Below the pieces are notes generated by a model. The model was given only the letters and a program-made list of their open reading frames with translations, was not told where the DNA came from and did not search any database. This document shows, one piece after another, positions 42,614 to 52,798 of a stretch of 64,000 nt of DNA. The number at the start of each line of letters is the position of its first letter. Position 1 is the first letter of the stretch. Location of the stretch: the NCBI GenBank assembly GCA_964538065.1, contig CAZIDG010000001.1, forward strand, positions 1-64,000, written 5' to 3'. A program made the translations under genes and the position numbers. The DNA comes from G963664225 sp964538065. Lineage in GTDB: Bacteria; Verrucomicrobiota; Verrucomicrobiia; Limisphaerales; UBA1319.

Positions 42614-43492
42614 ATGAAAACAAGCGTCATTCAATGCGGCGACGAGGTCCTGGGAAATTCCACAACGGGTCTGTCCGATCCTCGGGCCTTCACGCTCATC
42701 GAACTCCTGGTGGTGATTGCCATTATCGCCATTCTGGCAGGGATGCTCCTGCCCTCTCTGGCCAAGGCGAAGAGCAAGGCCCAGGGCATGGCGTGTCTTA
42801 ACAATCTCAAACAACTCCAACTGGCATGGAGTTCATATTGCGATGATGCGGGGGACCGGATGCCTGGCAACAGCCCTCTCAGCCCCTCGAACATAGGCCA
42901 GCGCGATGGATGGACTGCCAGTTCCAATTCCTGGGTGATGGGGAATGCGTGGTCGGAAGCCTCCGTGGCCGGGCTGGAAAGGGGTGTGTTGTTTCCCTAT
43001 CACAAATCAGCCTCCCTCTATAAATGCCCCACCGATAGGTCCACCGTCAAAGACAAGGGACAACAGGCCCGCGTGCGCAGTGTGTCCATGAGCGTTTATA
43101 TGAATTTTGAATCGAATCCAAACCAGAGCGAGTATTCCATGTGCTGGCATCGGGTCGGGCAAATTCAGAAACCCGTTCTGGCCGCTGTGTTCGTCGACGA
43201 AAGTGAAAAAAGCATCCAACAGGGCGCATTCGGAATCAATGCCCCCAACCATTTCACCTTTTTCAATTCCTCCCTATGGACCTGGATCAGTTTTCCGGCG
43301 ATGCGCCACGGCAATGGCGGCACGCTGAGCTTCGCCGACGGCCATGCCGAGGTCTGGCGCTGGCTGGAACCCAATACTGTTGGCCTGGGCCGGCTTGATG
43401 ATTGGTGTGTGATGAAACCCGCCGTCCCCAACACGGATCGCGATCTTGGGCGCTTTTTCAAATCGGTTCCGGAAAAGGTGCCTGTGTTCTGA
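42614..43492 (+). CDS. Type II secretion/type IV prepilin-like protein (DUF1559-like)
   Basis: A 292-residue protein with a prepilin N-terminal sequence: after a 25-residue leader, AFTLIELLVVIAIIAILAG continues into LLPSLAKAKSKAQ. Cleavage would fall before Phe. The soluble part has CLNNLKQLQLAWSSYCDDAGD and the C-terminal FADGHAEVWRW motif (H-x9-DG type). Such proteins are hugely expanded in Verrucomicrobia, Planctomycetes and Lentisphaerae and are probably pseudopilins or surface pilin-like proteins. An ATG at 42608 is also possible, but GAGAG is better placed for 42614. Confidence 0.93.
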   Translation: MKTSVIQCGDEVLGNSTTGLSDPRAFTLIELLVVIAIIAILAGMLLPSLAKAKSKAQGMACLNNLKQLQLAWSSYCDDAGDRMPGNSPLSPSNIGQRDGWTASSNSWVMGNAWSEASVAGLERGVLFPYHKSASLYKCPTDRSTVKDKGQQARVRSVSMSVYMNFESNPNQSEYSMCWHRVGQIQKPVLAAVFVDESEKSIQQGAFGINAPNHFTFFNSSLWTWISFPAMRHGNGGTLSFADGHAEVWRWLEPNTVGLGRLDDWCVMKPAVPNTDRDLGRFFKSVPEKVPVF

Positions 43493-43508
43493 AATGCCTC
43501 AGACAGTA

Positions 43509-43538
43509 CCGCCCAGCGCACAGGGATACGCTGGGCGG
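43509..43538. terminator. Bidirectional hairpin between prepilin-like gene and parC
   Basis: CCGCCCAGCG at 43509-43518 and CGCTGGGCGG at 43529-43538 pair perfectly over 10 bases with a 10-base loop. The stem lies between two convergent genes, 17 bases after the prepilin-like stop. There is no T-tract on either strand. Confidence 0.65.
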
Positions 43539-43551
43539 GGAAAGCCTGGGT

Positions 43552-45708
43552 TCAGGCAAAATGCAGCTTGGTTGTGGGTTCGTCAGGATCCCAACCACGC
43601 GTAGGTTTGCTGGTGATGCCAGCGACTTCCTTGATGGACAATTGGTTGCCGCGGGCCTTCGCATTCTTGACGGCGACATCCCCTGGACAGCAGGTTTGCT
43701 GGTTGATTTTCTGGTATGGCGCCGGTTTGTAGCGAATATACAACTGTTCCGGGGTGTCGGGCTCAAAGAAGAGAATCTTCGTTTTCTCCGGCACGCAATA
43801 GTACTCCTTGTCCAGTATGCATCCGCCAAAGGTGAAGCGTTTGAGATAGGTGGCCTCACGGTCGGCATAGGCAAGAGTGAAAACACGGTCGCGCTCTGGC
43901 AGACAGCAATATAGGAGGTCTGGACCCACAAACAACTTCTCGGGCAGTTCGATCACCCGGTAGTGGCCGTCTTTAAACACGAGCAGCAACTTGTCGAATT
44001 TGGTGCAGTCCATCTTGAACTCATCGCCACCAGCCTTGTAGCCCACATAACCGGTTTCGCGATCATAGGCGACCTTGAAGGACTTGAAGGCGACCTCGCG
44101 GGCATCGATTTCGTCGTGTCGGCTGGATTTGGTCAGGCGCGGATAGAGGGGGCCGTATTTCTCCAGCAGGGCCTTGAGATGCCCAATCGCATAATTGACG
44201 AGGTTTTTGAGGTTTTTGCGGGTCTCATTCAACTCCGCCTTCACCTGTTCCATCTCTTCGCGGTGCTTGTTGATGTCGAACAGGGATATGCGGCGGATGC
44301 GAATTTGGAGCAGACGCTCGACATCGGGATCGGTGATGGGCCGGACAATTTCCTTTTGGAACGGCTTGAATCCCTCATAAACCGCGGCGACTACGGCCTC
44401 GTTGGTCTTGCACTGCTCAATCTTCTTGTAAATGCGTTCCTCAATAAAGATGCGTTCAAGGGTGCGGAAGTGAAGTTCTTCCTGCAGTTTGTGTTCTTTG
44501 AGCTCCAGTTCGCGCTTAAGGATGGCCAGAAGTTGGTCGGTGTTGGTGCGCAGGACATCCGAGGCCGTCATTTCGACGGGCCGGTTGTCCCGGATGACAA
44601 TGATGCGGCTGGAGATGCTGACCTCGCAGTCGGTGAAGGCGTACAGGGCGTCCACCAGTTGATCGGGTTCCACGCCTTGCGGACAGCGGATCTCGATTTC
44701 CACATCCTCCGAGGTGAAATCGTTGATGGACTTGACCTTGAGTTTTCCTTTGCGAACGGCATCCTCGATCGAGCCGATGAGCAGGTCGGTGGTGGTCGTT
44801 GGCGGGATTTCACGGATGACGATGGTGGACTCATCCTTGACCTTGATCTTGGCGCGGACCTTGATGGTGCCCAGACCATCACGGTAATCCCGGGCGTCCA
44901 TGAGCCCGCCGGTCTGGAAATCAGGCAGAATCTTGAAGGGCTGCTTCTTGAGGATCGCGATCTGGGCTTCCAGCAGTTCAGGAAAATTATGGGGCAGAAT
45001 GCGCGATGAAAGGCCCACGGCAATGCCTTCCGTCCCAAGCATCAGCGTCAAAGGCAGCTTGGAGGGCAGGGTGATGGGTTCCTGATTGCGGCCATCATAA
45101 CTGGGCACTGTGTCGGTGATTTCATCGTTGAACAGCTCTGTCTTGGCCAGTTCCGTCAGGCGACATTCAATGTAACGGGAAGCGGCGGCAGGATCGCCCG
45201 TGTATATGTTGCCGTAATTCCCTTGGCCTTCAATGAGATAGCGTTTGTTGGCCAGCACCACCAGGGCGTCGCTGATCGAGGCGTCGCCATGAGGATGAAA
45301 TTTCATGGTGTCACCGACGACGTTGGCGACCTTGGTGAACCGTCCGTCATCGATGCGGTGCAGGGCCCACAGGATGCGGCGCTGGACAGGCTTCAAACCA
45401 TCGGCAAGATGGGGAATGGCACGATCCCGGATGACATACGAAGCGTATTGAAGAAAACTGTCATCCACACGCCGATGGAGCGGTTGGTTTATCTTGTTTG
45501 GGTCAAATGGCTTGCTGATAACCGGTGCGCCACTGACGGTTACCGCCACCGTTTCCTGGGAATCCTCGCCATCTTCAGGCGTTGTGCCTGTCTCAGCCGG
45601 AACATCAGCAGGCTTGGACTCGGCAGGTTGGGAGGACGGTTCCGTGGGGGAGGCCCCATTCAAATCCAAACCAATCTGATTGGGATCCTGTTTACGTTGT
45701 CTGGCCAT
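43552..45708 (-). CDS. parC: DNA topoisomerase IV subunit A (ParC/GyrA type)
   Basis: A 718-residue type IIA topoisomerase subunit. An N-terminal acidic/Pro-rich extension of about 70 residues precedes the catalytic domain: LQYASYVIRDRAIPHLADG, KPVQRRILWAL, KFHPHGDASISDALV and AAASRYIECRLT with catalytic Tyr179. The C-terminal domain is short and lacks a recognisable GyrA box, so ParC is favoured. The residue after HPHGD, equivalent to GyrA Ser83, is Ala143. The gene is followed by parE upstream in the same direction (parE then parC). Confidence 0.9.
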   Translation of the reverse strand: MARQRKQDPNQIGLDLNGASPTEPSSQPAESKPADVPAETGTTPEDGEDSQETVAVTVSGAPVISKPFDPNKINQPLHRRVDDSFLQYASYVIRDRAIPHLADGLKPVQRRILWALHRIDDGRFTKVANVVGDTMKFHPHGDASISDALVVLANKRYLIEGQGNYGNIYTGDPAAASRYIECRLTELAKTELFNDEITDTVPSYDGRNQEPITLPSKLPLTLMLGTEGIAVGLSSRILPHNFPELLEAQIAILKKQPFKILPDFQTGGLMDARDYRDGLGTIKVRAKIKVKDESTIVIREIPPTTTTDLLIGSIEDAVRKGKLKVKSINDFTSEDVEIEIRCPQGVEPDQLVDALYAFTDCEVSISSRIIVIRDNRPVEMTASDVLRTNTDQLLAILKRELELKEHKLQEELHFRTLERIFIEERIYKKIEQCKTNEAVVAAVYEGFKPFQKEIVRPITDPDVERLLQIRIRRISLFDINKHREEMEQVKAELNETRKNLKNLVNYAIGHLKALLEKYGPLYPRLTKSSRHDEIDAREVAFKSFKVAYDRETGYVGYKAGGDEFKMDCTKFDKLLLVFKDGHYRVIELPEKLFVGPDLLYCCLPERDRVFTLAYADREATYLKRFTFGGCILDKEYYCVPEKTKILFFEPDTPEQLYIRYKPAPYQKINQQTCCPGDVAVKNAKARGNQLSIKEVAGITSKPTRGWDPDEPTTKLHFA

Positions 45709-45743
45709 AGGATTGCGAAGAAGACTATTGGTAAAAGAACGGG

Positions 45744-47573
45744 CTATTCCTCCGCCGGCACCACAAGGTGGTCCATGATGTAGTCCTTGCGCTCGGGTGT
45801 GTTTTTGCCCATGTAGAATGTGAGGATTCCATGGGTGTCGGCCCTGGGCGCATATTCAACTCGGTTCAAACGCATTTCCTTGCCGATAAATTGTTTGAAT
45901 TCATCAGGCGAGATTTCACCCAGCCCCTTGAATCGGGTGATTTCGGGTTTGCCCCCCAGCTTTTTCACGATTTCGTCGCGCTCAGTATCCGAGTAGCAGT
46001 AGACAGTCGTTTGTTTGTTGCGAACACGGAATAGCGGCGTCTCAAGGATGTAGAGGTGACCGTCATGCACCAGTTGTTCAAAAAATCGGAAAAAGTAGGT
46101 GATCATCAGGTTGCGGATGTGCAGGCCGTCCACATCTGCATCGGTGGCCAGGATGACCTTGTTGTAGCGTAACCCTTCAATGTTGTCCTCAATGTTGAGG
46201 CTTTGCATCAGGTTGTACAGTTCATCGTTCTTGTACATGATGTCACGCTTGAGGTCCCACACGTTCAAGGGTTTGCCCCTCAGAACGAACACCGCCTGGT
46301 TGTTGACGTCACGGCAACTGGTGATGGAGCCGGCAGCAGACTTGCCCTCGCATATGAATACCATGGAACCCTCACCACGGTCCCGTTTGCGGTCGAGGTG
46401 GTTCTTGCAGTCCTTAAGCTGGGGAATGCGCAGGGTGATGGCCCTGGCGCGTTCGCGGGCCAGTTTCTTGACCTCCTGCATTTCCTTGCGCAATTGATGG
46501 CTGTCTTCGGCCTTGGAAATGATTCTTTCGGCAATTTCCTTGTTGCGGTTGAAGAACTGCAGGAGTTCCTCACGCACTTGATTGACCAGATCTGTGCGGA
46601 TTTCTGTGTTCCCCAGTTTGTTTTTGGTCTGCGATTCAAACAGGGGGTCCTTCAAGCGGATGGCCACAGCGCCCACAATGCCCTCCCGGACATCATCACC
46701 ATCGTATCCCTTTTTGGAGTACTCATTGACGGCCTTGAGCATGCCTTCTCGAAAGGCGCTCAGGTGGGTGCCGCCATCGGAGGTGAACTGGCCATTGACG
46801 AAGGAGAAAAGAGTCTCGCCATAGCGGCTGTTGCTATGGGTGAAGCAGAATTCAAGGGTCTTGCTTGTGTAGTGAAGGGGGGCGTAAATGGGCTCGCTGC
46901 CGTCCGTCTCCAATTCCTCCATGATGAGATCCATCAACCCCATCTTGGATTGGAAAACCTTGCCGTTGAAATGGAGCTTCAGGCCGGCATTCAGATAGCT
47001 GTAATGGCGGAGCCTCTTCTCGATGTAGTCCGCGCGAAATTCGGATTTTTTGAAAATCTCGGGATCGGGCTCGAACCGGATGAGGGTTCCATCGGCCTCG
47101 TCGGTTTTCCCTTCGCCTTCCTTCTTGAGCCTGCCTTGTTTGAACGTGGCTTCCGCAAACTCACCCCCACGGTGGCTGCGGACATAGAACTCCTTGGAAA
47201 GGGCATTGACCGCCTTGGTGCCGACACCATTCAGACCCACGCTGAACTGAAACACATCATCGTTGTATTTGGCGCCAGTGTTGATTTTGGAGACACAGTC
47301 CACCACCTTGCCCAGGGGAATGCCGCGCCCAAAATCGCGCACCGTGACGACATTGCCCTCAATGCCAATCTGGACCTCCCGTCCAAATCCCATGATGTAT
47401 TCGTCAATCGCGTTATCAATGACTTCCTTTAGCAGGACATAACATCCATCGTCGAAATGGGAACCATCGCCCACGCGACCGATATACATGCCTGTGCGCA
47501 GCCGGATATGCTCCAGCGAGGAAAGCGTCTTAATCTTGCTCTCGTCGTATGTGTGTTTGCCACCGTCAGCCAT
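45744..47573 (-). CDS. parE: DNA topoisomerase IV subunit B (ParE)
   Basis: A 609-residue ATPase subunit of a type IIA topoisomerase. GHKL motifs: LLKEVIDNAIDEYIMGFG, VRDFGRGIP and FSVGLNGVGTKAVNALS. The TOPRIM part has FICEGKSAAGSITSCRDVNN in place of EGDSAGG, as in some Bacteroidetes ParE, and ILATDADVDGLHIRNLM. It ends 35 bases before parC in the same direction. ParE is preferred to GyrB from its short length and the parE-parC pairing. Confidence 0.9.
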   Translation of the reverse strand: MADGGKHTYDESKIKTLSSLEHIRLRTGMYIGRVGDGSHFDDGCYVLLKEVIDNAIDEYIMGFGREVQIGIEGNVVTVRDFGRGIPLGKVVDCVSKINTGAKYNDDVFQFSVGLNGVGTKAVNALSKEFYVRSHRGGEFAEATFKQGRLKKEGEGKTDEADGTLIRFEPDPEIFKKSEFRADYIEKRLRHYSYLNAGLKLHFNGKVFQSKMGLMDLIMEELETDGSEPIYAPLHYTSKTLEFCFTHSNSRYGETLFSFVNGQFTSDGGTHLSAFREGMLKAVNEYSKKGYDGDDVREGIVGAVAIRLKDPLFESQTKNKLGNTEIRTDLVNQVREELLQFFNRNKEIAERIISKAEDSHQLRKEMQEVKKLARERARAITLRIPQLKDCKNHLDRKRDRGEGSMVFICEGKSAAGSITSCRDVNNQAVFVLRGKPLNVWDLKRDIMYKNDELYNLMQSLNIEDNIEGLRYNKVILATDADVDGLHIRNLMITYFFRFFEQLVHDGHLYILETPLFRVRNKQTTVYCYSDTERDEIVKKLGGKPEITRFKGLGEISPDEFKQFIGKEMRLNRVEYAPRADTHGILTFYMGKNTPERKDYIMDHLVVPAEE

Positions 47574-47996
47574 AACTACTTAACAAAACCCATTAAGAGT
47601 GTAGAATATTGACCGGATTGACCGGATTGCCAACAAGGAAATGAAAGGGGTCATTATCAATGCATCTTACTCATGGGGTGAGGGTTGTGGATGTGGAATC
47701 GTTGTTGTTTTAAAAATATTTGCCCTTGAGATCGCCAAATAGCGGCTAATATCTTCATAGGGAAGAACTTAATAATCATTGTAAAGAAGGTCGGTGCATG
47801 GTCGCTCTGGGCGGAATGGAGCGCATTGGGATCTGGGAGTATTTATGCATCATTCTAGTGATCAATGAATTACAAAGTACTCTTGCCCTGAAGTTGCACG
47901 ATTTCTGGCAAACGTGTGAATGGATTGCCGACTTGCTTCAAAAAACAAAAAAACCGGAAGCCAAAATGACTTCCGGTTTCTGTGGAGGAAATATGA
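47574..47996. other. Intergenic region upstream of parE
   Basis: A 423-base gap between parE and eno, both on the minus strand. It ends with the eno terminator. Near parE there is a short direct repeat (GACCGGATT twice, about 47610-47628). No coding frame with protein-like composition is seen. It likely contains the parE promoter; no named RNA is recognised. Confidence 0.5.
47941..47979 (-). terminator. Intrinsic terminator of eno
   Basis: On the minus strand, AAACCGGAAG pairs with CTTCCGGTTT (arms 47970-47979 and 47951-47960, 9-base loop) and is followed by TTTGTTTTTT. It lies 17 bases after the eno stop. Confidence 0.92.
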
Positions 47997-49268
<1,272 letters not shown>

Positions 49269-49564
49269 ATCTTATGTGTATAGTTACACCAAATGCGTGC
49301 GAATGATAAGTTTCGGGCCGCCTGAGTCAAGGCGTAAGCCAATCCTCCCGCCGTTCATAAGTTCATATTACTGCTGGCCAACGGGTTGAAGCCCGGGCTA
49401 AAGTGTGCCAAATGGCCGCTGAATATCGGCGGCCTTTGACGGGGATGGGATGGCGCCGTTCGATGTGGTTGTGCTCAATGCACGCGCTCGAATGGCCTTG
49501 TTTTCGTCCTTGAAGGGGTGTGTCGTGAAACGGCACTCCTGCGATCAAGTGGAACTGAGCCTGT

Positions 49565-50563
49565 ATGATTATTCAAGCCAGGGCACATGCACGGGCCGGA
49601 TTGGTGGGCAATCCGTCCGATGGCTATTTTGGTAAAACGATCTCCTTTATTGTGCGCAATTTTTGCGCCGAAGTCGATTTGTACGAATCACCTGAGTTGG
49701 AGATTGTGCCCAACGCCCGCGATCATTCACGTTTTAAGGACATTCATGCACTGGCCGAAGATGTACGGTCGTATGGGTATTACGGTGGGATCCGCCTGCT
49801 TAAGGCGACTGTAAAACGGTTTTATGATTACTGCCGTGATCAGTCAATCACCCTGGATCGGCGCAATTTCACGATCCGATATCGGACGAATATTCCCAGC
49901 CAGGTGGGGATGGCCGGATCCAGCGCCATCATCACGGCTTGTCTGCGCGCCCTGATGGCGTTTTATGGCGTGGAGATCCCCAAACCTGTTCAGGCCAGCC
50001 TTATCCTCTCGGTCGAAACCTGTGAGTTGGGCATTCCAGCGGGGTTGCAGGACCGGGTGATACAGGTTTACGAGGGCGTTGTGTACATGGATTTTAACCG
50101 CGAGCACATGGAGCGCCATGGCTGCGGTCAGTATGAAGAACTCGATCCCCGGTTGCTGCCGCCGCTTTATGTGGCCTATCGGACGGATTTGTCCGAAGGC
50201 ACGGAGGTGTTTCACAACGACATTCGGGGACGTTTCCAACGTGGAGAACCCGCTGTGGTGGAGGCCATGAAATTCTGGGCCAACCTGGCCGAGCAGGTCA
50301 GGGCATGTTTGTTGAAGCGCGACTGGGCGCCCATTCCGGCGCTCCTGAACAGCAATTTCGACAAGCGCCGGGAGATTTACAACATCAGCGAAGGCAACAT
50401 CCGCATGGTTGAGACGGCGCGATCCAGTGGCGCCAGCGCGAAGTTTACTGGCTCAGGTGGCGCCATCGTGGGCACCTACGAAGACGAGGCCATGTATAAG
50501 CGCTTGGTGACGAATCTGGAAAAAATCAACGTCAAGGTTCTTAAACCGATTATTGTCCCATGA
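49565..50563 (+). CDS. GHMP kinase, glucuronokinase-like
   Basis: A 332-residue GHMP kinase very similar in layout to plant glucuronokinase. Shared features: ARAGLVGNPSDGYFGKTISF at the start, SYGYYGGIRLLKA, NIPSQVGMAGSSAIITA (ATP loop), CELGIPAGLQDRVIQVYEG, LDPRLLPPLYVAY, and KFTGSGGAIVGTY near the end. Glucuronokinase phosphorylates D-glucuronate at C1. The galU start codon overlaps its stop (ATGA, 50560-50563), so the two make a plausible route from glucuronate to UDP-glucuronate. A related sugar-acid kinase is the alternative. Confidence 0.88.
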   Translation: MIIQARAHARAGLVGNPSDGYFGKTISFIVRNFCAEVDLYESPELEIVPNARDHSRFKDIHALAEDVRSYGYYGGIRLLKATVKRFYDYCRDQSITLDRRNFTIRYRTNIPSQVGMAGSSAIITACLRALMAFYGVEIPKPVQASLILSVETCELGIPAGLQDRVIQVYEGVVYMDFNREHMERHGCGQYEELDPRLLPPLYVAYRTDLSEGTEVFHNDIRGRFQRGEPAVVEAMKFWANLAEQVRACLLKRDWAPIPALLNSNFDKRREIYNISEGNIRMVETARSSGASAKFTGSGGAIVGTYEDEAMYKRLVTNLEKINVKVLKPIIVP

Positions 50564-51435
50564 AATCCATTGTGCGCAAGGCCGTCATTCCAGCCGCGGG
50601 ATTTGGCACCCGGTTTTTGCCGGCCTCCAAATCACAACCCAAGGAAATGCTCCCCATCGTGGATACTCCCACCATCCAATATGTGGTCGAGGAGGCGGTC
50701 AGCGCGGGCATCACGGACATATTGATGATCATCGGAAAGGGGAAACGGGCGATCGAGGAGCATTTTGACCGCAATTTCGAGCTTGAGTCCGAACTGGCTC
50801 AGAAAGGCCGCGAGGAGGAGCTGAAAGCCATCCGCCGCATTTCGGAGCAGGCCAATGTGCATTTTGTCTGGCAGAAACAGTTGCGCGGGTTGGGCGATGC
50901 GGTCTCGTATGCACGGGATCATGTGGGCAACGAACCTTTCATGCTCCTTTTGGGAGATACTCTCATTCAATCCAAAGTGCCCGTTGCGAAGCGTTTGTTG
51001 GAGGTTTACCAACGGTACAATGAATCCGTGGTTTTGCTCGAACCCGTTGAACACTCGAAAGTGGACCGCTATGGGATCGTCGGGGGAAACAAGATCGAGG
51101 ACAGCCTCTACCTGGTTAATACGCTGATTGAAAAGCCGCGCCCCTCCGAGGCGCCGTCCAACCTGGCCATTGCCGCCCGGTATGTGTTCAGCCCGAAGAT
51201 TTTCGACTATCTGGCCAAAACGCCGCCCGGCAAAAACAACGAGATCCAGTTGACCGATGCCATGCGCCTCATGCTGCAGGATCGCGCGATGTATGGGCTG
51301 CTGTTTGACGGCAAACGGCACGATATTGGCAATAAACTCGATTTTCTCAAAACGAACGTCCTGTACGGCGTGGCTCGCAAGGATATCGGCCCTGAATTCC
51401 GCAGGTTCATCAAGGAAATCGCTGCCGGTCTTTAG
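50560..51435 (+). CDS. galU: UTP-glucose-1-phosphate uridylyltransferase
   Basis: A 291-residue nucleotidyltransferase making UDP-sugars from UTP and sugar-1-phosphate. Motifs: KAVIPAAGFGTRFLPASKSQPKEMLPIVD, VVEEAVSAGITDI, GLGDAVSYARDHVGNEPFMLLLGD, VDRYGIVGG and LIEKP. It begins inside the last codons of the glucuronokinase-like gene, indicating coupled translation, so the physiological substrate may be glucuronate-1-phosphate as well as glucose-1-phosphate. The stop overlaps that of hemW on the other strand (TTAG). Confidence 0.95.
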   Translation: MKSIVRKAVIPAAGFGTRFLPASKSQPKEMLPIVDTPTIQYVVEEAVSAGITDILMIIGKGKRAIEEHFDRNFELESELAQKGREEELKAIRRISEQANVHFVWQKQLRGLGDAVSYARDHVGNEPFMLLLGDTLIQSKVPVAKRLLEVYQRYNESVVLLEPVEHSKVDRYGIVGGNKIEDSLYLVNTLIEKPRPSEAPSNLAIAARYVFSPKIFDYLAKTPPGKNNEIQLTDAMRLMLQDRAMYGLLFDGKRHDIGNKLDFLKTNVLYGVARKDIGPEFRRFIKEIAAGL

Positions 51436-52613
51436 TCGCCTGATTCGGAAGGCAAACGAATGAATTCCTGGGCGGCGCGGTCGGCATACCGCAAGCCTTG
51501 GGATGTCAGGCGAAATCCGGTGTCATCCATTTCCGCCCAACCTTGACGGACCAGACTTGCCATTTCCTTGCTCCAGTGCTCCCGCAGGTCAAGTCCGGTG
51601 AGAGCCTGGAAATCCTCGAATGGCCAACCCAGTGTCATTCGCAGACCAAATGCCGCCAATTCACCCGCCCGAGCCAGACCAGTCAAGGTTTCGCTGAATT
51701 CGATGGGTGAGGATCCGTGCTCCATGGCCTCGCAATACTGGCGGGTGTTGGTGATGTTGCGGTATCGGCATCCATCGACATATCCCGTGGCACTGGGCCC
51801 CAGTCCGAAATAGCTTCCGCCGCGCCAATAATTCACGTTGTGCTTGCAGGCAAGCGAGGGCAGGGGAGTATGGGCCGGATTACGGGCAAAGTTCGAAATT
51901 TCATATCGCATCACTCCGGCCGCCCCTGCCTTGTCCACCAACAGGTCGTACATGTCGCATGCCAGATCCTCATTAACATCGAACTGGCCTGCCTGCAGTT
52001 GCTCATAGAGGGGGGTGTCCTCTTCATAGGTGACTTCGTAGGACGAGAGGTGCTCGCTGCCCAGGGATAGAGTCTCGGCCAGCGTCGCTTTCCACATCTC
52101 CAATGTCTGACCGGGGATGGCAAACATGAGGTCCAGGTTGATATTCTCAAAGCCGGCTTTTCGAAATAAGTCGTAGGATTCAAGGGCTTGTGCGCGGGTG
52201 TGAATGCGTCCGAGGCGGCTCAGGAAGGTGTCGTCCAACGATTGAATGCCCAGGGAAATCCGGTTCACCCCGTAATCCCTCCATAGCCGGGCCTTGTCCG
52301 CATCGACCGTGGCCGGGTTGCATTCGATGGTGAATTCCTCCGCAGTCAGGAAATCGAGTTGTTCAAGACGCTTCAGGATCAATTGCCAGTGGTTCATGCC
52401 CAGCAAAGAAGGTGTCCCGCCGCCGAAAAAGATGGTCCGCGGCTTCAGGAGCGGCGCGGCCAGCTCCAACTCCTTGAGAAGGGCATTCGTATAGCGGTCC
52501 ATTTCTCCCTGGCCGGGTACCTCCGAGTAAAAGGCACAATACAGACATTTGTGCGCGCAAAACGGCACATGCACGTAAAGACTGTTGACCCAACCTGTTG
52601 TCGGTGCGGACAT
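51432..52613 (-). CDS. hemW: Radical SAM heme chaperone HemW
   Basis: A 393-residue radical SAM protein of the HemN-related HemW group. The [4Fe-4S] motif is CAHKCLYC (residues 18-25) after SLYVHVPF, followed by IFFGGGTPSLL, GVNRISLGIQSLDD, ENINLDLMFAIPGQT and YEISNFARNPAHT. The length and lack of the N-terminal extension of HemN favour HemW, which handles heme rather than decarboxylating coproporphyrinogen. Its last bases overlap galU. Confidence 0.92.
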   Translation of the reverse strand: MSAPTTGWVNSLYVHVPFCAHKCLYCAFYSEVPGQGEMDRYTNALLKELELAAPLLKPRTIFFGGGTPSLLGMNHWQLILKRLEQLDFLTAEEFTIECNPATVDADKARLWRDYGVNRISLGIQSLDDTFLSRLGRIHTRAQALESYDLFRKAGFENINLDLMFAIPGQTLEMWKATLAETLSLGSEHLSSYEVTYEEDTPLYEQLQAGQFDVNEDLACDMYDLLVDKAGAAGVMRYEISNFARNPAHTPLPSLACKHNVNYWRGGSYFGLGPSATGYVDGCRYRNITNTRQYCEAMEHGSSPIEFSETLTGLARAGELAAFGLRMTLGWPFEDFQALTGLDLREHWSKEMASLVRQGWAEMDDTGFRLTSQGLRYADRAAQEFIRLPSESGD

Positions 52614-52723
52614 CTCCAGCCACTCTAAAGGAAATCACCCTTCTTGGCCAGCGGGGCGTGTCTCGTCAGGATGCGTCAAGGTCCCTGGCGAGGACTGGAG
52701 TGCATGCGTTGACAGACTGCAAT

Positions 52724-52765
52724 GAGTCAGGCGCCGGATCACTCGAAAGGATCGGCGCCTGTCTC
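52724..52765 (-). terminator. Large hairpin after the LVIVD-repeat gene
   Basis: Arms CAGGCGCC...GATC (from 52728) and GATCGGCGCCTG (52750-52761) pair with a single bulged G, and GAG/CTC extends the stem. It lies 34 bases beyond the LVIVD-protein stop, so it probably terminates that gene. No T-tract is seen. Confidence 0.6.
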
Positions 52766-52798
52766 GTTCATAGCTATACGGCGATTCTATCTGTGATC

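Noticed and set aside
43963..45009. A 348-codon open frame antisense to parC
   Set aside because: ParC motifs in the other strand are complete; the frame has low-complexity hydrophobic composition typical of a complement.
46203..47432. A 409-codon open frame antisense to parE
   Set aside because: It is the exact complement of a well-conserved ParE frame and has no recognisable motif; long antisense frames are expected in GC-biased coding DNA.
47610..47628. Two tandem copies of GACCGGATT upstream of parE
   Set aside because: Only two short copies, no array and no recognised binding site.
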